This document shows positions 23,908-34,500 of a stretch of DNA of 64,000 nucleotides, piece by piece. Position numbers and translations under genes: made by a program. The number at the start of each line of letters is the position of its first letter. Position 1 is the stretch's first letter. The notes beneath the pieces were generated by a model. That model searched no databases. It worked only from the letters and a program-made list of their open reading frames with translations, and had not been told where the DNA came from. This DNA is from Apiosordaria backusii (Eukaryota > Ascomycota > Sordariomycetes > Sordariales > Lasiosphaeriaceae), in contig JAUKTV010000013.1 in the NCBI GenBank assembly GCA_030549205.1, forward strand, positions 868,001 through 932,000. The letters run 5' to 3'.

Positions 23908-24768
23908 AAGGCTGAGCAGGTTTTCCAACAAGCAGCTGAAGCACGTCCCCGCATCGTGGACAGTGGTCAAGCTCCAGTGGGACATGCTACTCCTAGTGTG
24001 GCTTGTGCTCTCGGCGAGCATGTAGCACGCCGTAGTGCTGAGAAGGTAGCTCTCGACTCGTCTTTTCGTCTGGCAGAGGCTGGTAAACGAGAGCAGGTAG
24101 TCAGTGAACGAGAACGGGCAGCCGCTCAACGAGAAATGGCGGTAGGCCACCGAGAACAGGCAGTCGGACAACGGGAACTGGTGGTTTGGGGTCAGGGGCA
24201 GGAACTTCGGCGGCAGGAACAAGACCTTCGGCGTCAGCAACAAATACTGAGACTACAACAAGAGACGCTACGCCGGCAGCAACAAGAGCTCGACAGACGA
24301 GCCAAGGCACTTGACTTGCGCGAAGTGTCAGTGCGTAAGCGCGAGGTCAACCTTGAGCAAGAGAATCGTGCTCGAGAACTCCGTCTGGATGCCCGAGAGG
24401 AAGGTTATAGTCGCCGTGAAGCCGAAGTCGTACGACGCGAACAAGCAGCACATGATCGCGACACGGGCATTTTCTACCGGATCAAAGAAGTTGGTCTCCG
24501 AGAAGAACAAGTTTACCGGCGTGAAATGGCAGTCTGGGAACGGGAACAGTTTGGGTATGTCTCTTCGCCCGAGATCAACTCTTCACCTGAAATGGAGTCT
24601 GAGGTTGTTGAAAGCCAAGTTGTCGTGGACATGATCGATCCGGAATCCGGGTACAACCAGAGTTTTCGAGGAACTGGTCGTTCTCGGTCGATACCTCCAG
24701 TTGGGCGCAGAAATGCGTCAGTTCATGGGACTGCTGATGTCCGGCAGGCACTCTTCCTCAGGACATGA
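23908..24768 (+). CDS. Coiled-coil frame continuing in phase past the TAG of the upstream gene
   Basis: This 286-codon frame is in the same phase as the preceding 3' exon and is separated from it only by one TAG at 23905-23907. It has no ATG until about 24133. The first 200 residues form an uninterrupted Arg/Glu/Gln helix with a recurring pattern such as REQ-x3-RE, QRE-x3-GQRE, RRQEQ and LRRQQQ, followed by a Ser/Pro/Glu-rich acidic end. Three readings are possible: a separate gene starting at an internal ATG or an unseen exon; a 3' exon joined by an intron that removes the TAG (weak in-frame donors exist at 23817 and 23848 with the CTTAG acceptor at 23907); or one gene broken by a stop mutation. 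I cannot decide between them. Coding character itself looks good. Confidence 0.55.
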   Translation, partial: KAEQVFQQAAEARPRIVDSGQAPVGHATPSVACALGEHVARRSAEKVALDSSFRLAEAGKREQVVSERERAAAQREMAVGHREQAVGQRELVVWGQGQELRRQEQDLRRQQQILRLQQETLRRQQQELDRRAKALDLREVSVRKREVNLEQENRARELRLDAREEGYSRREAEVVRREQAAHDRDTGIFYRIKEVGLREEQVYRREMAVWEREQFGYVSSPEINSSPEMESEVVESQVVVDMIDPESGYNQSFRGTGRSRSIPPVGRRNASVHGTADVRQALFLRT

Positions 24769-26450
24769 TGATTCCAGAGATACGGGTAGTTCTTGGTGAG
24801 GTGGATGCATAAATTACAGGATATTTGGTTGTTGTTGGGAGGGAAGGAAGGAAGGAAAGACAAAAAGAGGGAAAGGACGAGAAGACATAAAATGATAAAT
24901 TATGGAAGTCAATGAAGAGTATGTACACTAACCAAAAATAATTGATCAGTGATGATGTCGACGTTGATGTTGGTGATGATGGAATGTGTGATTGTGAGGT
25001 GGGATCAGGCATTGAGAGATTAGCGAACCCCGCGTGGGCGTGTGAACTCCAGGCCCCCACTGTGTGCCAGGGCCTAGACCACCCCACCTGAAAGCATTGG
25101 CAGAAACTGGGCGCGCAACTTGAACAAGAGATCACAAAAGACGATCCAAATCTTGTGTCACTTGACTCACTTACAGACTAAATCAGTGCTATCCTTCCTC
25201 TTAAGGGCACCATAAGAGACTGGCTCAACGTTATCCCCCCTCTCTCCTACTCCTTCGGAGCTACTTCCGAGAACCGGCGAGGAACGGCCAGTGTCAGTCA
25301 ATTCATCAGTATCGAAACGGCTCAAACGGGTGCCGGCTGTCATCAACCTAATTATAACCTTAATCGGGGGCTGTTACATGCCGCCGACGATGCAGCTGTC
25401 CATTCAACCACTTGACCAGACCTCCATCTTTACCATTTCCCCTCTGTGTGGCAACACACTGCTGGAGAGTCACACTCAAGATCAGAAGAAGCTGGCAACG
25501 CAAGGTAGCATCCATGGATCCGCAAGAAGAGGTCACCTGCACTTGCATGCATCTCTCCAGACGCTGAACCCGGTTGAACAAGATTTCCTCCTCTTCTTCT
25601 CTTCTTATCAGATTGGTTTGTAGTACATATTGTGCAGGCTGCATCTAGCCATTTCTGCCGCTGCCCGCCTCTCTTGTCTCTAATCAACGCCGTCAACGAG
25701 CATCACGCCACGAGCCATGCGTGTCTCGAGTGCCTGTCTTTCCCCGCCTCAATTTCCGCTGAAAATTTGACACCGAGATGGTCACCTTGGTTTCTCGCAA
25801 ACACTGCCTTACACTGCCTTGTGTGTCTGTAGTGTACACTACCTCACGATTCCACTCCACCCGTTCCCGCCGGACATGACGCCGGCGCCGGTTTTGAAGC
25901 GGACCGCAAAAGACGCCAAACGAGGTGAGTCCATCCGGCTAGGTCCCCCGGCGTTGCCTTCCCCATGCCACTAGATTAGCCCGTCGTACCCCCCAGTCCC
26001 CAAACCTTGACGCCACTGGTCACCCTAAAGCTGCGAGTGGGGTGGTGCCTTGGTGATAGTGGACCTTTTGCGAGCAGTTCGCGATGGCTTGAAAAGAAAG
26101 GGGGGCCTGCCCTTGTCTGTTTCCCTCAGACTCTCTCTCTCTCGCTGGTTTCATTGCCGATGAGACTATTCCTCCCCACTAGTGTACTTCAACATCGCAG
26201 CTTGTTTTTATTCCTCAACGAATCTCGCTGACATCATTTATTCTTTTTTAATATTTGCATAGTTTAGTTTTACCAGCGTCAACAACAACTTTCACCATTT
26301 CCCATCTTCAAATCTACTCGTACACGTTTTTTTTTACATTTGCAACAAAATCGAGACGAAACACCTCACCTTCGGGACGCGGTCCCCCATTTCAACCCAA
26401 CCAGGAGAATAATCGTAATAATCACACCACCAATACATACACAACCTGAA
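24769..26450. other. Intergenic region
   Basis: 1.68 kb without a supported gene. It has purine-rich stretches near 24835-24890 and a T/C-rich leader just before the next start. Short frames on both strands show no motifs. Confidence 0.55.
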
Positions 26451-26993
26451 ATGTGCCGCAAAGTAGTCTTCACCGGCCTCTGCTCCCACTGCGGCCAAGG
26501 CCCCTTCGAGTGGGCCCTCCTATCCCGCGAACTTCCCTGCCTCGAGGCAAAAAACAGTGGCCTATTCGGCGGCTGCCCAACCGGCGTCGAGAGAGACGAG
26601 AAATCACACGAACAAGAATGCCCCCCCTGCGAGGCACTCCTAGGCGCGGATGAGGGCTACGGGCCCGGCATGGAGGATGAGGAAACGCTCGAGTTTGTGG
26701 GTTACTATAACAACAAGATTAGCACCACCACCAGCAGCGGTGGTGGTGGCGGCGGTGGTGGTGGTCATCATTACATGCAACACAGGAAGAAGGGGAGCGG
26801 GGAGTACCACGACTGGGGGGCGGTAGCTGTGAATGGTGCTGCTGTTGACGATGATCATCATCATGGAAAAGAATACAATGCTGACAAGAGTGGAGGGCAG
26901 GCAGGAGGGCCAGGGTCAGGGGTGAGGCGGTCAGAGAGGAGGGGGAGCGGTGGGGATGAGTCGAGGAGGAAGAAGAAGCAGCGAAAGACTTGA
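26451..26993 (+). CDS. Cys-rich N-terminus, Gly/His-rich protein of unknown function
   Basis: One exon, 180 residues, starting at ATG 26451. The N-terminal 60 residues carry seven cysteines at positions 2, 11, 14, 30, 42, 57 and 60 with two CxxC pairs (CSHC and CPPC), which suggests a small zinc-binding fold. The opening MCRKVVFTGLCSHCG resembles a class of short uncharacterised Pezizomycotina proteins that begin Met-Cys and carry an early CxxC. The middle has nine consecutive glycines from a GGN repeat, then His-rich patches (HH, DDDHHHG), and the C-terminus is basic (RRKKKQRK), possibly a nuclear localisation signal. There is no signal peptide. Function unknown. The 5' leader may contain an upstream exon that I cannot define. 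Confidence 0.65.
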   Translation: MCRKVVFTGLCSHCGQGPFEWALLSRELPCLEAKNSGLFGGCPTGVERDEKSHEQECPPCEALLGADEGYGPGMEDEETLEFVGYYNNKISTTTSSGGGGGGGGGHHYMQHRKKGSGEYHDWGAVAVNGAAVDDDHHHGKEYNADKSGGQAGGPGSGVRRSERRGSGGDESRRKKKQRKT

Positions 26994-27611
26994 GAGATTT
27001 TTGGGGGGTGAAGCAGAGAGAAGAAGTTTAAAACGGATGACCCGAGCAAAAGATTTACCGGAACACCGAAGACGAGAAAGACCCACGCCACGATTACATA
27101 CATACTCGTACGATCATCACATCACGATATCGACAGGCCGAGAATACGGGCGCAACAAGGACCGACACAGTCCTATCGACAGTCCTATACGGACAGGACC
27201 TCAGCATTAGCATGTAGGAGGGGTGAATCGCCACCGGCGCACCGAATATGCAAGCCACGAGGTTACCCGCTCTTTTGGCATCAGATACGAAGGGTGGGCC
27301 GCAACGGGTGTTCAACGGCGGCTAGAAGAATTGAAGCATGGGCGCATGGAAATACGGACGGACAAATGAACTTGGAAAGTTCACAAGATACCCCAAACAT
27401 GGATTTAGCGTGGAGGCACAGGACAGCATGATGTATATTTTTGAGACAGATTGGAACATGATTTGGACACGCGGAGGGTATATTTGATATACCAGAGAAA
27501 TACAACCATTTACCATTAAACCCTCTTTCCAGCGCCTGGTCTTTCCCACTTTCCGTTCACCTCTGAGCTCTATCCCCGTTTCTATCTCCCACTCCTCGCT
27601 CCGCCATAAAC
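26994..27611. other. Convergent intergenic region
   Basis: 618 bp between two 3' ends. Nothing recognisable. Confidence 0.6.
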
Positions 27612-28499
27612 TCAACACAAAGTCCCCTCCCACAACCCCCTCACAACCTCCCAATACCTCTTCTGGTTCTCCTCCCCTCTCCCATGCGCGACATGCCCCG
27701 TCCCCTCAAACTTCTCCAGCCTCACCTCCTTGAACCCGACCTTTTTCGCCTCCCCAGCATGAGCCTCCACATCGCTCCAGTGCACCAGCTCGTCCCCCTC
27801 ACTGTAGATATACCCCCTCCTCACCTCCCTCTCTCCCAGCTTCTCAACGTCATTATGCCCCCTGTTTAGATACGCCAACGGTCCGGTCTGATTCTTCCCA
27901 ATGAGCACATGCCAGAACCACCCCCATGCACAGAATAAATGGAGGGCAGGCGCGACGAGATAATACAAAACCCCAGATAAGCCAGCGGAAAACGCCCGGA
28001 AGGCGGACAGGTAGCGGTATTGACCGGGGCAGGAGTCGTAGATGATGATGTACTTGGGGAGGAGCTGCGGGGTGAGAGCGAGGCGGAGGTGGTGAAGCAA
28101 CAACGAGCCGCCGTTGGACCAGAGGTGGATTAGGACTTGAGGTTTATCCTCGCTGGTGCCGGTTTGGGAGGAGGGGGTAAATAAAGACTTTATAAAGGGG
28201 ACGGAGGGGGCGACGTCGCTTGGGCCGGCGGTTTTGGAAAAGAAGTGCCGTGGTTCGGAGCGCAGTAACAAAATTGAGGAGGAGGGGTAAAGAGAGAGGT
28301 AGGGGAGGAGGTATTTGGCTATGTGGAGATCTCGGGCGCCCATCCAGGTGGCTAGGATGATGAATTTGGGGTCTCCATTTGTGTTTGTGTTGTTGCTGTT
28401 GTCGCTCGGGGGAGTGTAGACGTAGGCCGAGGGGGAGATTTTGGTCATGAAGGCCAGGGGGCTGGCTTTGGTGGGCGGGGTGGGGGCGTTGGAAGCCAT
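27612..28499 (-). CDS. TMEM53/PaxU-like (DUF829) alpha/beta-hydrolase-fold protein
   Basis: A single exon of 295 residues from the ATG at 28497-28499. The start MASNAPTPPTK is chosen because the frame upstream runs through a poly-Lys stretch encoded by an A-tract in the leader. Sequence marks are an early strand with WMGARDLHIAKYL (the place where this family has GxxxxxxxKY), the LIHLWSNGGSLLL nucleophile-elbow-like block, YDSCPG, and a late GHVAHGR histidine. This is the pattern of the DUF829 family, which includes animal TMEM53 and the fungal indole-diterpene cluster protein PaxU. A hydrophobic segment (LSGVLYYLVAPALHLFCAWG) may be a membrane anchor. Its biochemical activity is unproven in general. 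No indole-diterpene cluster genes surround it, so a role in such a pathway is unlikely. Confidence 0.78.
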   Translation of the reverse strand: MASNAPTPPTKASPLAFMTKISPSAYVYTPPSDNSNNTNTNGDPKFIILATWMGARDLHIAKYLLPYLSLYPSSSILLLRSEPRHFFSKTAGPSDVAPSVPFIKSLFTPSSQTGTSEDKPQVLIHLWSNGGSLLLHHLRLALTPQLLPKYIIIYDSCPGQYRYLSAFRAFSAGLSGVLYYLVAPALHLFCAWGWFWHVLIGKNQTGPLAYLNRGHNDVEKLGEREVRRGYIYSEGDELVHWSDVEAHAGEAKKVGFKEVRLEKFEGTGHVAHGRGEENQKRYWEVVRGLWEGTLC

Positions 28500-30317
28500 T
28501 TCTTTTTTTTTTTTTTTTTTTTTTTGCTGGTATTGAAGGATGAGAAATGAATTAAGGAACCGCAGAAAAGAAGAAATCCAAACAAGAGAGGGTGGAAGGC
28601 TGAGCAGCCTTGATATAAACAGGCAGAAAGACCGAGTGAGTGGTTGAGCCGTTGATGAAATGTCCTGCCGCGGCACCCCTGTCTCTCAACATCGCCAAGC
28701 CGTCATCCCACATGGTGGGGCACAGCGACATCCAACCTGGAAATTCATCAATTCATAATGGACGGACAAGGAACAGACGAGTGTGCTGGATCTTTTAATC
28801 TTTAATTAGACATATCATGTATCCTATGTGCTCTTGAACCAATGACCTACATCTACCAAAAAAGTGTTGGGCAAACAGCAGGATGATACCGTTGCGAGCC
28901 TTCGGATTACATATTGTTGAGCCGAGGCATTTCCCTTTTCAGGTGCATTTCAGCCTTGAGACGACAAGCTCTGCCACCAACATGCTTTCCATTCCAACTC
29001 AACATTGCAATGCATTTGACGGGCAGTCTGGGCATGAACAAGCAGTTTCACGTCACAATCATCATGGCTCTATAGCGCAAAAACTCAATATACACACTAG
29101 CTAACAGGTATCAATTCCCGTTGCCTCACTTGCCTTACCCATTCCCCCGTTTTTTGTTTGCCTCACCAAGTAATGAGCCGCTCCAGGCCTACTAATATAC
29201 ACACAGAACCAGTGCACCAGTCACTAGCCATAACAATGTCTTCCTCTCTTGCCTTGACCCAGAGCCACATTCCCGAGTTGGCAACCCATTAGATAGATCA
29301 GATCGGTCATCTGCATATCCGCTAAGGAAACATCGCAACGTGATGATGATAGATATGTCGAGTGAAGAACAAGAGAAATTCCTGTGGACCGGACCGGTAG
29401 AGATGAAAACCACATAAAAGAGGTCAGGAGATGCAAGCCGCCGAAAAGAAAAGGGACGAGAGAAGGGAAAAAACGCTTCTGGCGAAAACCGCTCAAAAAA
29501 GAATATCCGCTGTTGGTGGTTGGAGAACCAGGCGTCCTTGGCTGAAAAGGTACCTCACCCAAAACCATTGGTTCAATTTGGCCGGAACAGATCCAATACC
29601 ATACCGAGTCTGCCAGGCGGCGACCAAAGGAAGATATTAACGCGTGGCTGTCAGGCTCCATCCAGACTGTCACCATAGATTTTGGAACGGATGTGAACAA
29701 CCGTCAGGCACTGCCGTTTGTAGCATCCCCTCTTCAAAGGAGAGCAACAGACCGTCCGCGAAAAAGGCCGGGTGCATCAGGAACGCTGGTGCGCGACAAA
29801 CCAGTTGCTGTACGACCGGGTACAGCAGCACTATCCTGTGGTGATCAGGCTGTCTCAGTCATCGTCAAAAGGGCAGAGGGCATGACAATGCATCACATCG
29901 CATCCGGGGCAACAGACGCAACGCAAGGCGAGAGTATCAGCATGCCGGTCAAGATCATGTCCAAACCGCAAATGAGACTCCGAAACTATTCTTGGCCCAC
30001 CGTGATGTGCAGCGAAGGTACCGAGTAAAAAAATGTCCGTGGCAGGCGGCGGGAAGCCTTGCCAAAAAAGCGCTGGAGAGAGAAATGTTCGTGCTCGTAC
30101 AGTCATCAGAAAACAACAGTCCGGTAGCGGCTGAGCACGCATGAGCTTGTATCATGCGCTTGGTATCATGATTAAGTGAGTGCCGCAAAGAAAGAGAATT
30201 CATGGCGCAGGGTCAAGACGGCAGCAATGCAGCAGCGATAATGTCATGACGTGTCAGTCGGATGAGCGGGCCTTTTTCATCATCAATCGCATCAAAGAAT
30301 CTCAGATCAGGGCGCAA
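28500..30317. other. Intergenic region
   Basis: 1.8 kb between the DUF829 leader and the KH gene 3' end. The leader contains an uninterrupted 23-nt T run at 28503-28525 (poly-A on the transcribed sense). No supported gene or RNA; the far right is probably 3' untranslated sequence of the KH gene. Confidence 0.55.
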
Positions 30318-32305
30318 TCAGGAAGAGCTGGCGCCAGGGGGCTGGGGGGCCCCGGCCTGGCCACCAAGGTGAGCACCATACTGGGACTGCCACCAAAGAG
30401 CAACATAGGCGTCGTAACCGCCATCTGTGATACCATGTCAGTAAAGGAACAGAGCATCAGCCGCAAGAGGAATTAAGGTACTTACACGCAGCATACGGAT
30501 CAGCTTCGCCTCCCGCGCCGGCGGTGGGAGCTGCACCACTGGCGGGTATGGACTGCGGGGCGCTGTTGTGGTTAGAAGGTTGACCATAGTTGGGGTTATC
30601 ATAATCGCGGTGATGACCACGGCCGCCACCGCCGTCACGATGACCACCACGTCCACCTCCGCCAGACTTGTTCTGCTGAATTAGTATGTTAGCAAAATTT
30701 CTGAAAAAAAAAAAAAAAAAGCCTGGAAAGTTTTCCCAACACTTACAGCCGCTTCCACCTTCTCTCGAATGGCAACCTTAGCGCGCTCGATGCTATCGCG
30801 GCTGCCGACTAGGCCAATCTCGCGTTCCGTCTCGCCAGGTCCAGATGACTGGGATACATTGATCTTGCACCCGGTGGTGTTTTGCATCTCTCTGATAGTC
30901 TCGCCGCCTTTGCCAATGATCATGCCAACGGCATCGGATGGCACATAGATCGAGTCGTTGACCTTGTCCTGTCCTCCTCCACCACCATAGCCACCATCGT
31001 TCCGAGGAGGGCGCGCACTGCCGCCACCGGTGCCCGTATTGCGGCTGTCACTATCCACAATCTCCAAAATGAGCTCCTTAGCATGCTTGGTGGCGCCTGG
31101 AGTGCCGATGAGATTGACAGGCCGAAGACCATTGACACTCTTATTCTCGCTAACAATGTTAATGTGACAACCGCTGCGCTCCTGAAGATCACGGATCGTC
31201 TCGCCGCCACGTCCAATAATCAGGCCCACGGTTCTATCAGGGACCATGATCACCAGTGTGTCCTCACCGTCCTTAGGAATGGGGGGAGCATTGCGATCGG
31301 GGCGAGGGGCGTCACGCCCGCCTCTATCTCCACCGGGGTGACCACCACCACCACCACCACCACCACCACCGCCAGGGGGCCCACTGCGCATTCCACTGTC
31401 TGCGATTATACGATTGATCATAGCCTTGGCCTCTTCACGTTGGGCACGGGGACCGGTGATCCGGCAGACACGAAACTGGTCGCTCTCGTTATCCGCGTTA
31501 ATAAACTGCACTCGGCATCGGCTTTCACTTTCGACACGTCGCAGATTCTCGCCCTGGCGGCCAATGATGAGTCCAACCAAGCTCTTTTCGACTTGCATGG
31601 TTTCAACATTATCTCCAGTGCCTCGGAGGGGCGACCGATCTCTGTCGCGACCGCCACCACCATGGTGTCCACGGGGGGAGAAACCCTGGCGGCGAGGGGA
31701 AAAGGAACGATCGCGCCCATAGTCGCGGCTTGGGCCACCATAATCGCGGCGCTCGTCTCGGTAAGGATTGCTCTCACGATAAGGCTCACGGCCTCGAGGG
31801 CTTCTGGACCTAGATCTTTGTTGCTGTTGCTGGTACCCGCGAGAATCAGACCCTCGATCACCCGCATAGCCAGCACTTTGTCGGTCGTAAGGAGTAAAGC
31901 CAGCCTGAGTGGCAGAGGCTCTGGCTCTCTCGATAGCTTCTTGAAGAGAAAGGGCGCCGGTAGAATCGGGTCGGATCGAGCTCAGGTCGATGTTCCCACT
32001 CGATGTTGGCTGAGGGAATGAGTAGGCGGCAGGGGGCGGGGGTTGGTAGCCTGGGGGGCAACCTGAGGGGGATAGGGATTGTGGGCAGGAGGAGCACCAT
32101 AAGGCGCCTGGGGCAGAGACGGGGGAGGCCCAGGGTGGCCGGGTTGAGCGATGGGAGGAGTCGCGTTGGAAGGCCGCTGCTGAGCAGAATCTGAAAGGTA
32201 TTCACATTAGAATCCAGCTGTTACAATCACAGCGCGCGCTCGACAAATTTCCTTACCCTGGAGTAACTGCAGGATCGAGCTGATGTCAGGGGTCGGGTTA
32301 GCCAT
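30318..32305 (-). CDS. Three-KH-domain RNA-binding protein with apparent frameshift
   Basis: Exons on the minus strand: 32305-32257, 32190-30747, 30672-30486 and 30424-30318. Expected length is about 595 residues. The N-terminal region is Pro/Gln-rich, then an RS/RG-rich stretch, then three KH domains with GxxG loops IIGRQGENL, IIGRGGETI and IIGKGGETI, a Gly-rich run after the first, an RGG/HRDGGG segment, and a short C-terminal block with YVALWWQSQYG. This architecture matches the fungal relatives of animal FUBP/KSRP, which bind single-stranded nucleic acid and act in mRNA processing and decay. The frame breaks once: the sense upstream and downstream of a C6 run (32053-32058 on the plus strand as G6) lie in different frames, and exon lengths sum to one base short of a multiple of three. 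A long antisense frame (30882-32021) is a shadow. Confidence 0.85.
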
Positions 32306-32950
32306 CTTGACGAGAAGTCGCAACGACTGACGATTGCGAAAGAGCGAGAGATTGATTGACTATAGGGCTTTTCGATGGAGATATTGCAAGATGGAATATA
32401 GATGCTCGAAAGGACGACGCAGGACGGGAGCGAAAAAGCAGTGGCCGCTCTAGTGTCGCAAACGCGCAAGAGATGGCGATGGAGACGCAAAAGGAAAACA
32501 AGCGAGTCGCACTCTCTCCAACGTATGCCGCACAACGGCAAGATGCAGCTGCAAAAGGTCGAGGCTCGGTCGCGTGGAAATCAGGATCGAGATACCAAAT
32601 ATTGTTGAGGTGTTGGAAGCCAGAGGGAGAACAAAGGCTGTCATCACACTGCGTGAATGGCAACTTGCGATTGGGGCCGGTTGCTGCAAGAATTGTCTGG
32701 GCCACCGAGTTTTCAATGAAGCGCCACATTACTTACCTTATGTACAGGTTGGTTCTGTGGTTTTGTGGGGGCTGTGGCTTGTGCCAAAACACCCGTGCGC
32801 CAGCTGTTCAACGGACCGCAGCCAATCGATGAGGTGTTACCGATAAGGTGCGGGATGCCGATAAGGTAAGGCCGACAACGAGAGGCGGGGGTGAGACCGA
32901 CAAGCTCAAGACTGAGTGAATGGTTGCAACGGTGCTGTAGAGTTGGCTTT
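32306..32950. other. KH gene promoter region up to the retroelement
   Basis: 645 bp upstream of the KH gene, ending at the LTR target site. The copia element is therefore only about 0.65 kb from the start codon. Overlapping short frames lack support. Confidence 0.55.
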
Positions 32951-32955
32951 CTTTC
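32951..32955. repeat. Left target-site copy (CTTTC)
   Basis: Five bases next to the left LTR read CTTTC; those after the right LTR (38970-38974) read CTTCC. They differ by one C/T transition, which fits a 5-bp target-site duplication altered by RIP. Confidence 0.5.
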
Positions 32956-33108
32956 TGTGGAACAATATTGTGGGCCAAAATTCTCTCAATTCTAGTGTTG
33001 TATATAGAAGGAAGCCCAGGTAGATGCGGACTTCCGAACTATATAGCTTAGGTCCTACTGTTAAGGTCTTAATTTCCCTAATAGTAGGCTTTCTATACTA
33101 ATCTAACA
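32956..33108 (-). repeat. Left LTR (3' LTR of the element)
   Basis: 153 bp, from TGTGGAACAATATTG to CTAATCTAACA. By hand alignment it differs from the right LTR at 23 sites, all transitions, no gaps; at 17 of these the A or T state is in this copy. Confidence 0.9.
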
Positions 33109-33949
33109 TACCTCCTAACTAATACCTTACCTAAGGCTGTTAAGTACTTATTACTATAAATCTAAAGCCTATTTTCTTCTAAATTTCTTTCCTTTTTATA
33201 ATATTACCGTTCTACTCTATTTTACAATATCTATTAGGTTTAAACTATACCTATTAGCCTTCTTTCTAATTATAATTACCGCTCTATTTTTATTCCCTAT
33301 AAACTATAGCTTTTTAACTTTCTAGCTTTTTTCTTCTTCTTTTATATCCTTTAATAACTTTAGGTCCTTTTTCTTTAACTTCTACTTTTTAATTAAGTCT
33401 TTTATATCCTTTACTTTAATAAAGTCTTTAAATTTAGTAAACTTTTTTTCTATAAATGCCTTTATTAAGCTATTAGCTAATATTTCCTTAATAGTTAAAT
33501 ATTCTATTAAAATTTCTTTTTACTATTACTTTTCTTAAAGCTAATAGTTATAAATATCGATATACTGGAGTTTTATTTATAAGGTATTAAAGTCTATAAT
33601 TATTAACCGAATAGTCTAAACATTATTATATTATACTTTAATCCTACTATTATTATTTAATTTTATACTTAATTCCTATATTAAGTAAATCTTATATATA
33701 GCCTTTTTAATAGCCTATAATAAAGTTAAAAGCTCTACTTTTATAGTTAAAATAGTAATAATATTCTATTTATTAACTCTTTAATTAACGATACTATCGA
33801 AAAGCTTTATTATATAGGCTTATAAGCTTTTCTAATTAGTAAGGTTATCTATAAATAAAGTATTGGAAAAGACTTTAAAAGTATCCCTACCCTTTAACTT
33901 TAATATATAAATGCTAATTAATAATAGATAGCTTAATATCTATTTAATA

Positions 33950-34500
33950 GTAAGCTAGTAAATTATATTAAGATTTATATTAAAACTAACCAATTTAAAG
34001 ACTATAAAGGCAATATCTAACCTACTAATAACAGCTATATAAAGAAGAAAGCTAATAAGTTATTAATAGTAATAAGTTTATTTATAATTAACTACTCCTT
34101 TATTAAGAACTAGCTTTTTATTGGTTATTAAAGTTTAAGGCCTTTTATTAAAAGGTTAGTTATTAAAGTAGGTAAATTTACTAATATATTTATATTAAAA
34201 AAGCTAAACTAACTTATTTAACCTATTCTTTAGTACTTCTATATTTAAAAACTATTAAAGGCTTTCTCTTTTTTATAAAGTAAAGTAGGTTTAAAGTCCT
34301 TTTACTAATTTATTTATAAAGTACTGTTTTCCTTATAAAAAAGTAATTACAATATTATTTATATAAAAGAAAATAATAACTTTATTCTTTATATAATAAT
34401 ATTGCTTATAAAACATTACTTTATATTTTAAAGTAATAAAAACGTTAGTAAAATTCTATTACTATAAAAGTAGAGATTCCTTTAGGCTATATAAAGCCTT
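33950..34500 (-). pseudogene. Reverse-transcriptase remnant of copia element
   Basis: Minus-strand translation around 34320-34400 reads VMFYKQYYYIKN and then KVIIFFYINNIVITF. This matches the end of the copia RT palm where the catalytic Tyr-x-Asp-Asp lies between hydrophobic strands; both aspartates read as asparagine here, the change expected when G becomes A. Stops surround the block. Boundaries are approximate. Confidence 0.7.

Noticed and set aside
30882..32021. 379-codon plus-strand open frame
   Set aside because: Lies exactly antisense to the KH exons; its length results from Gly/Arg/Ser-rich codon composition of the true gene.
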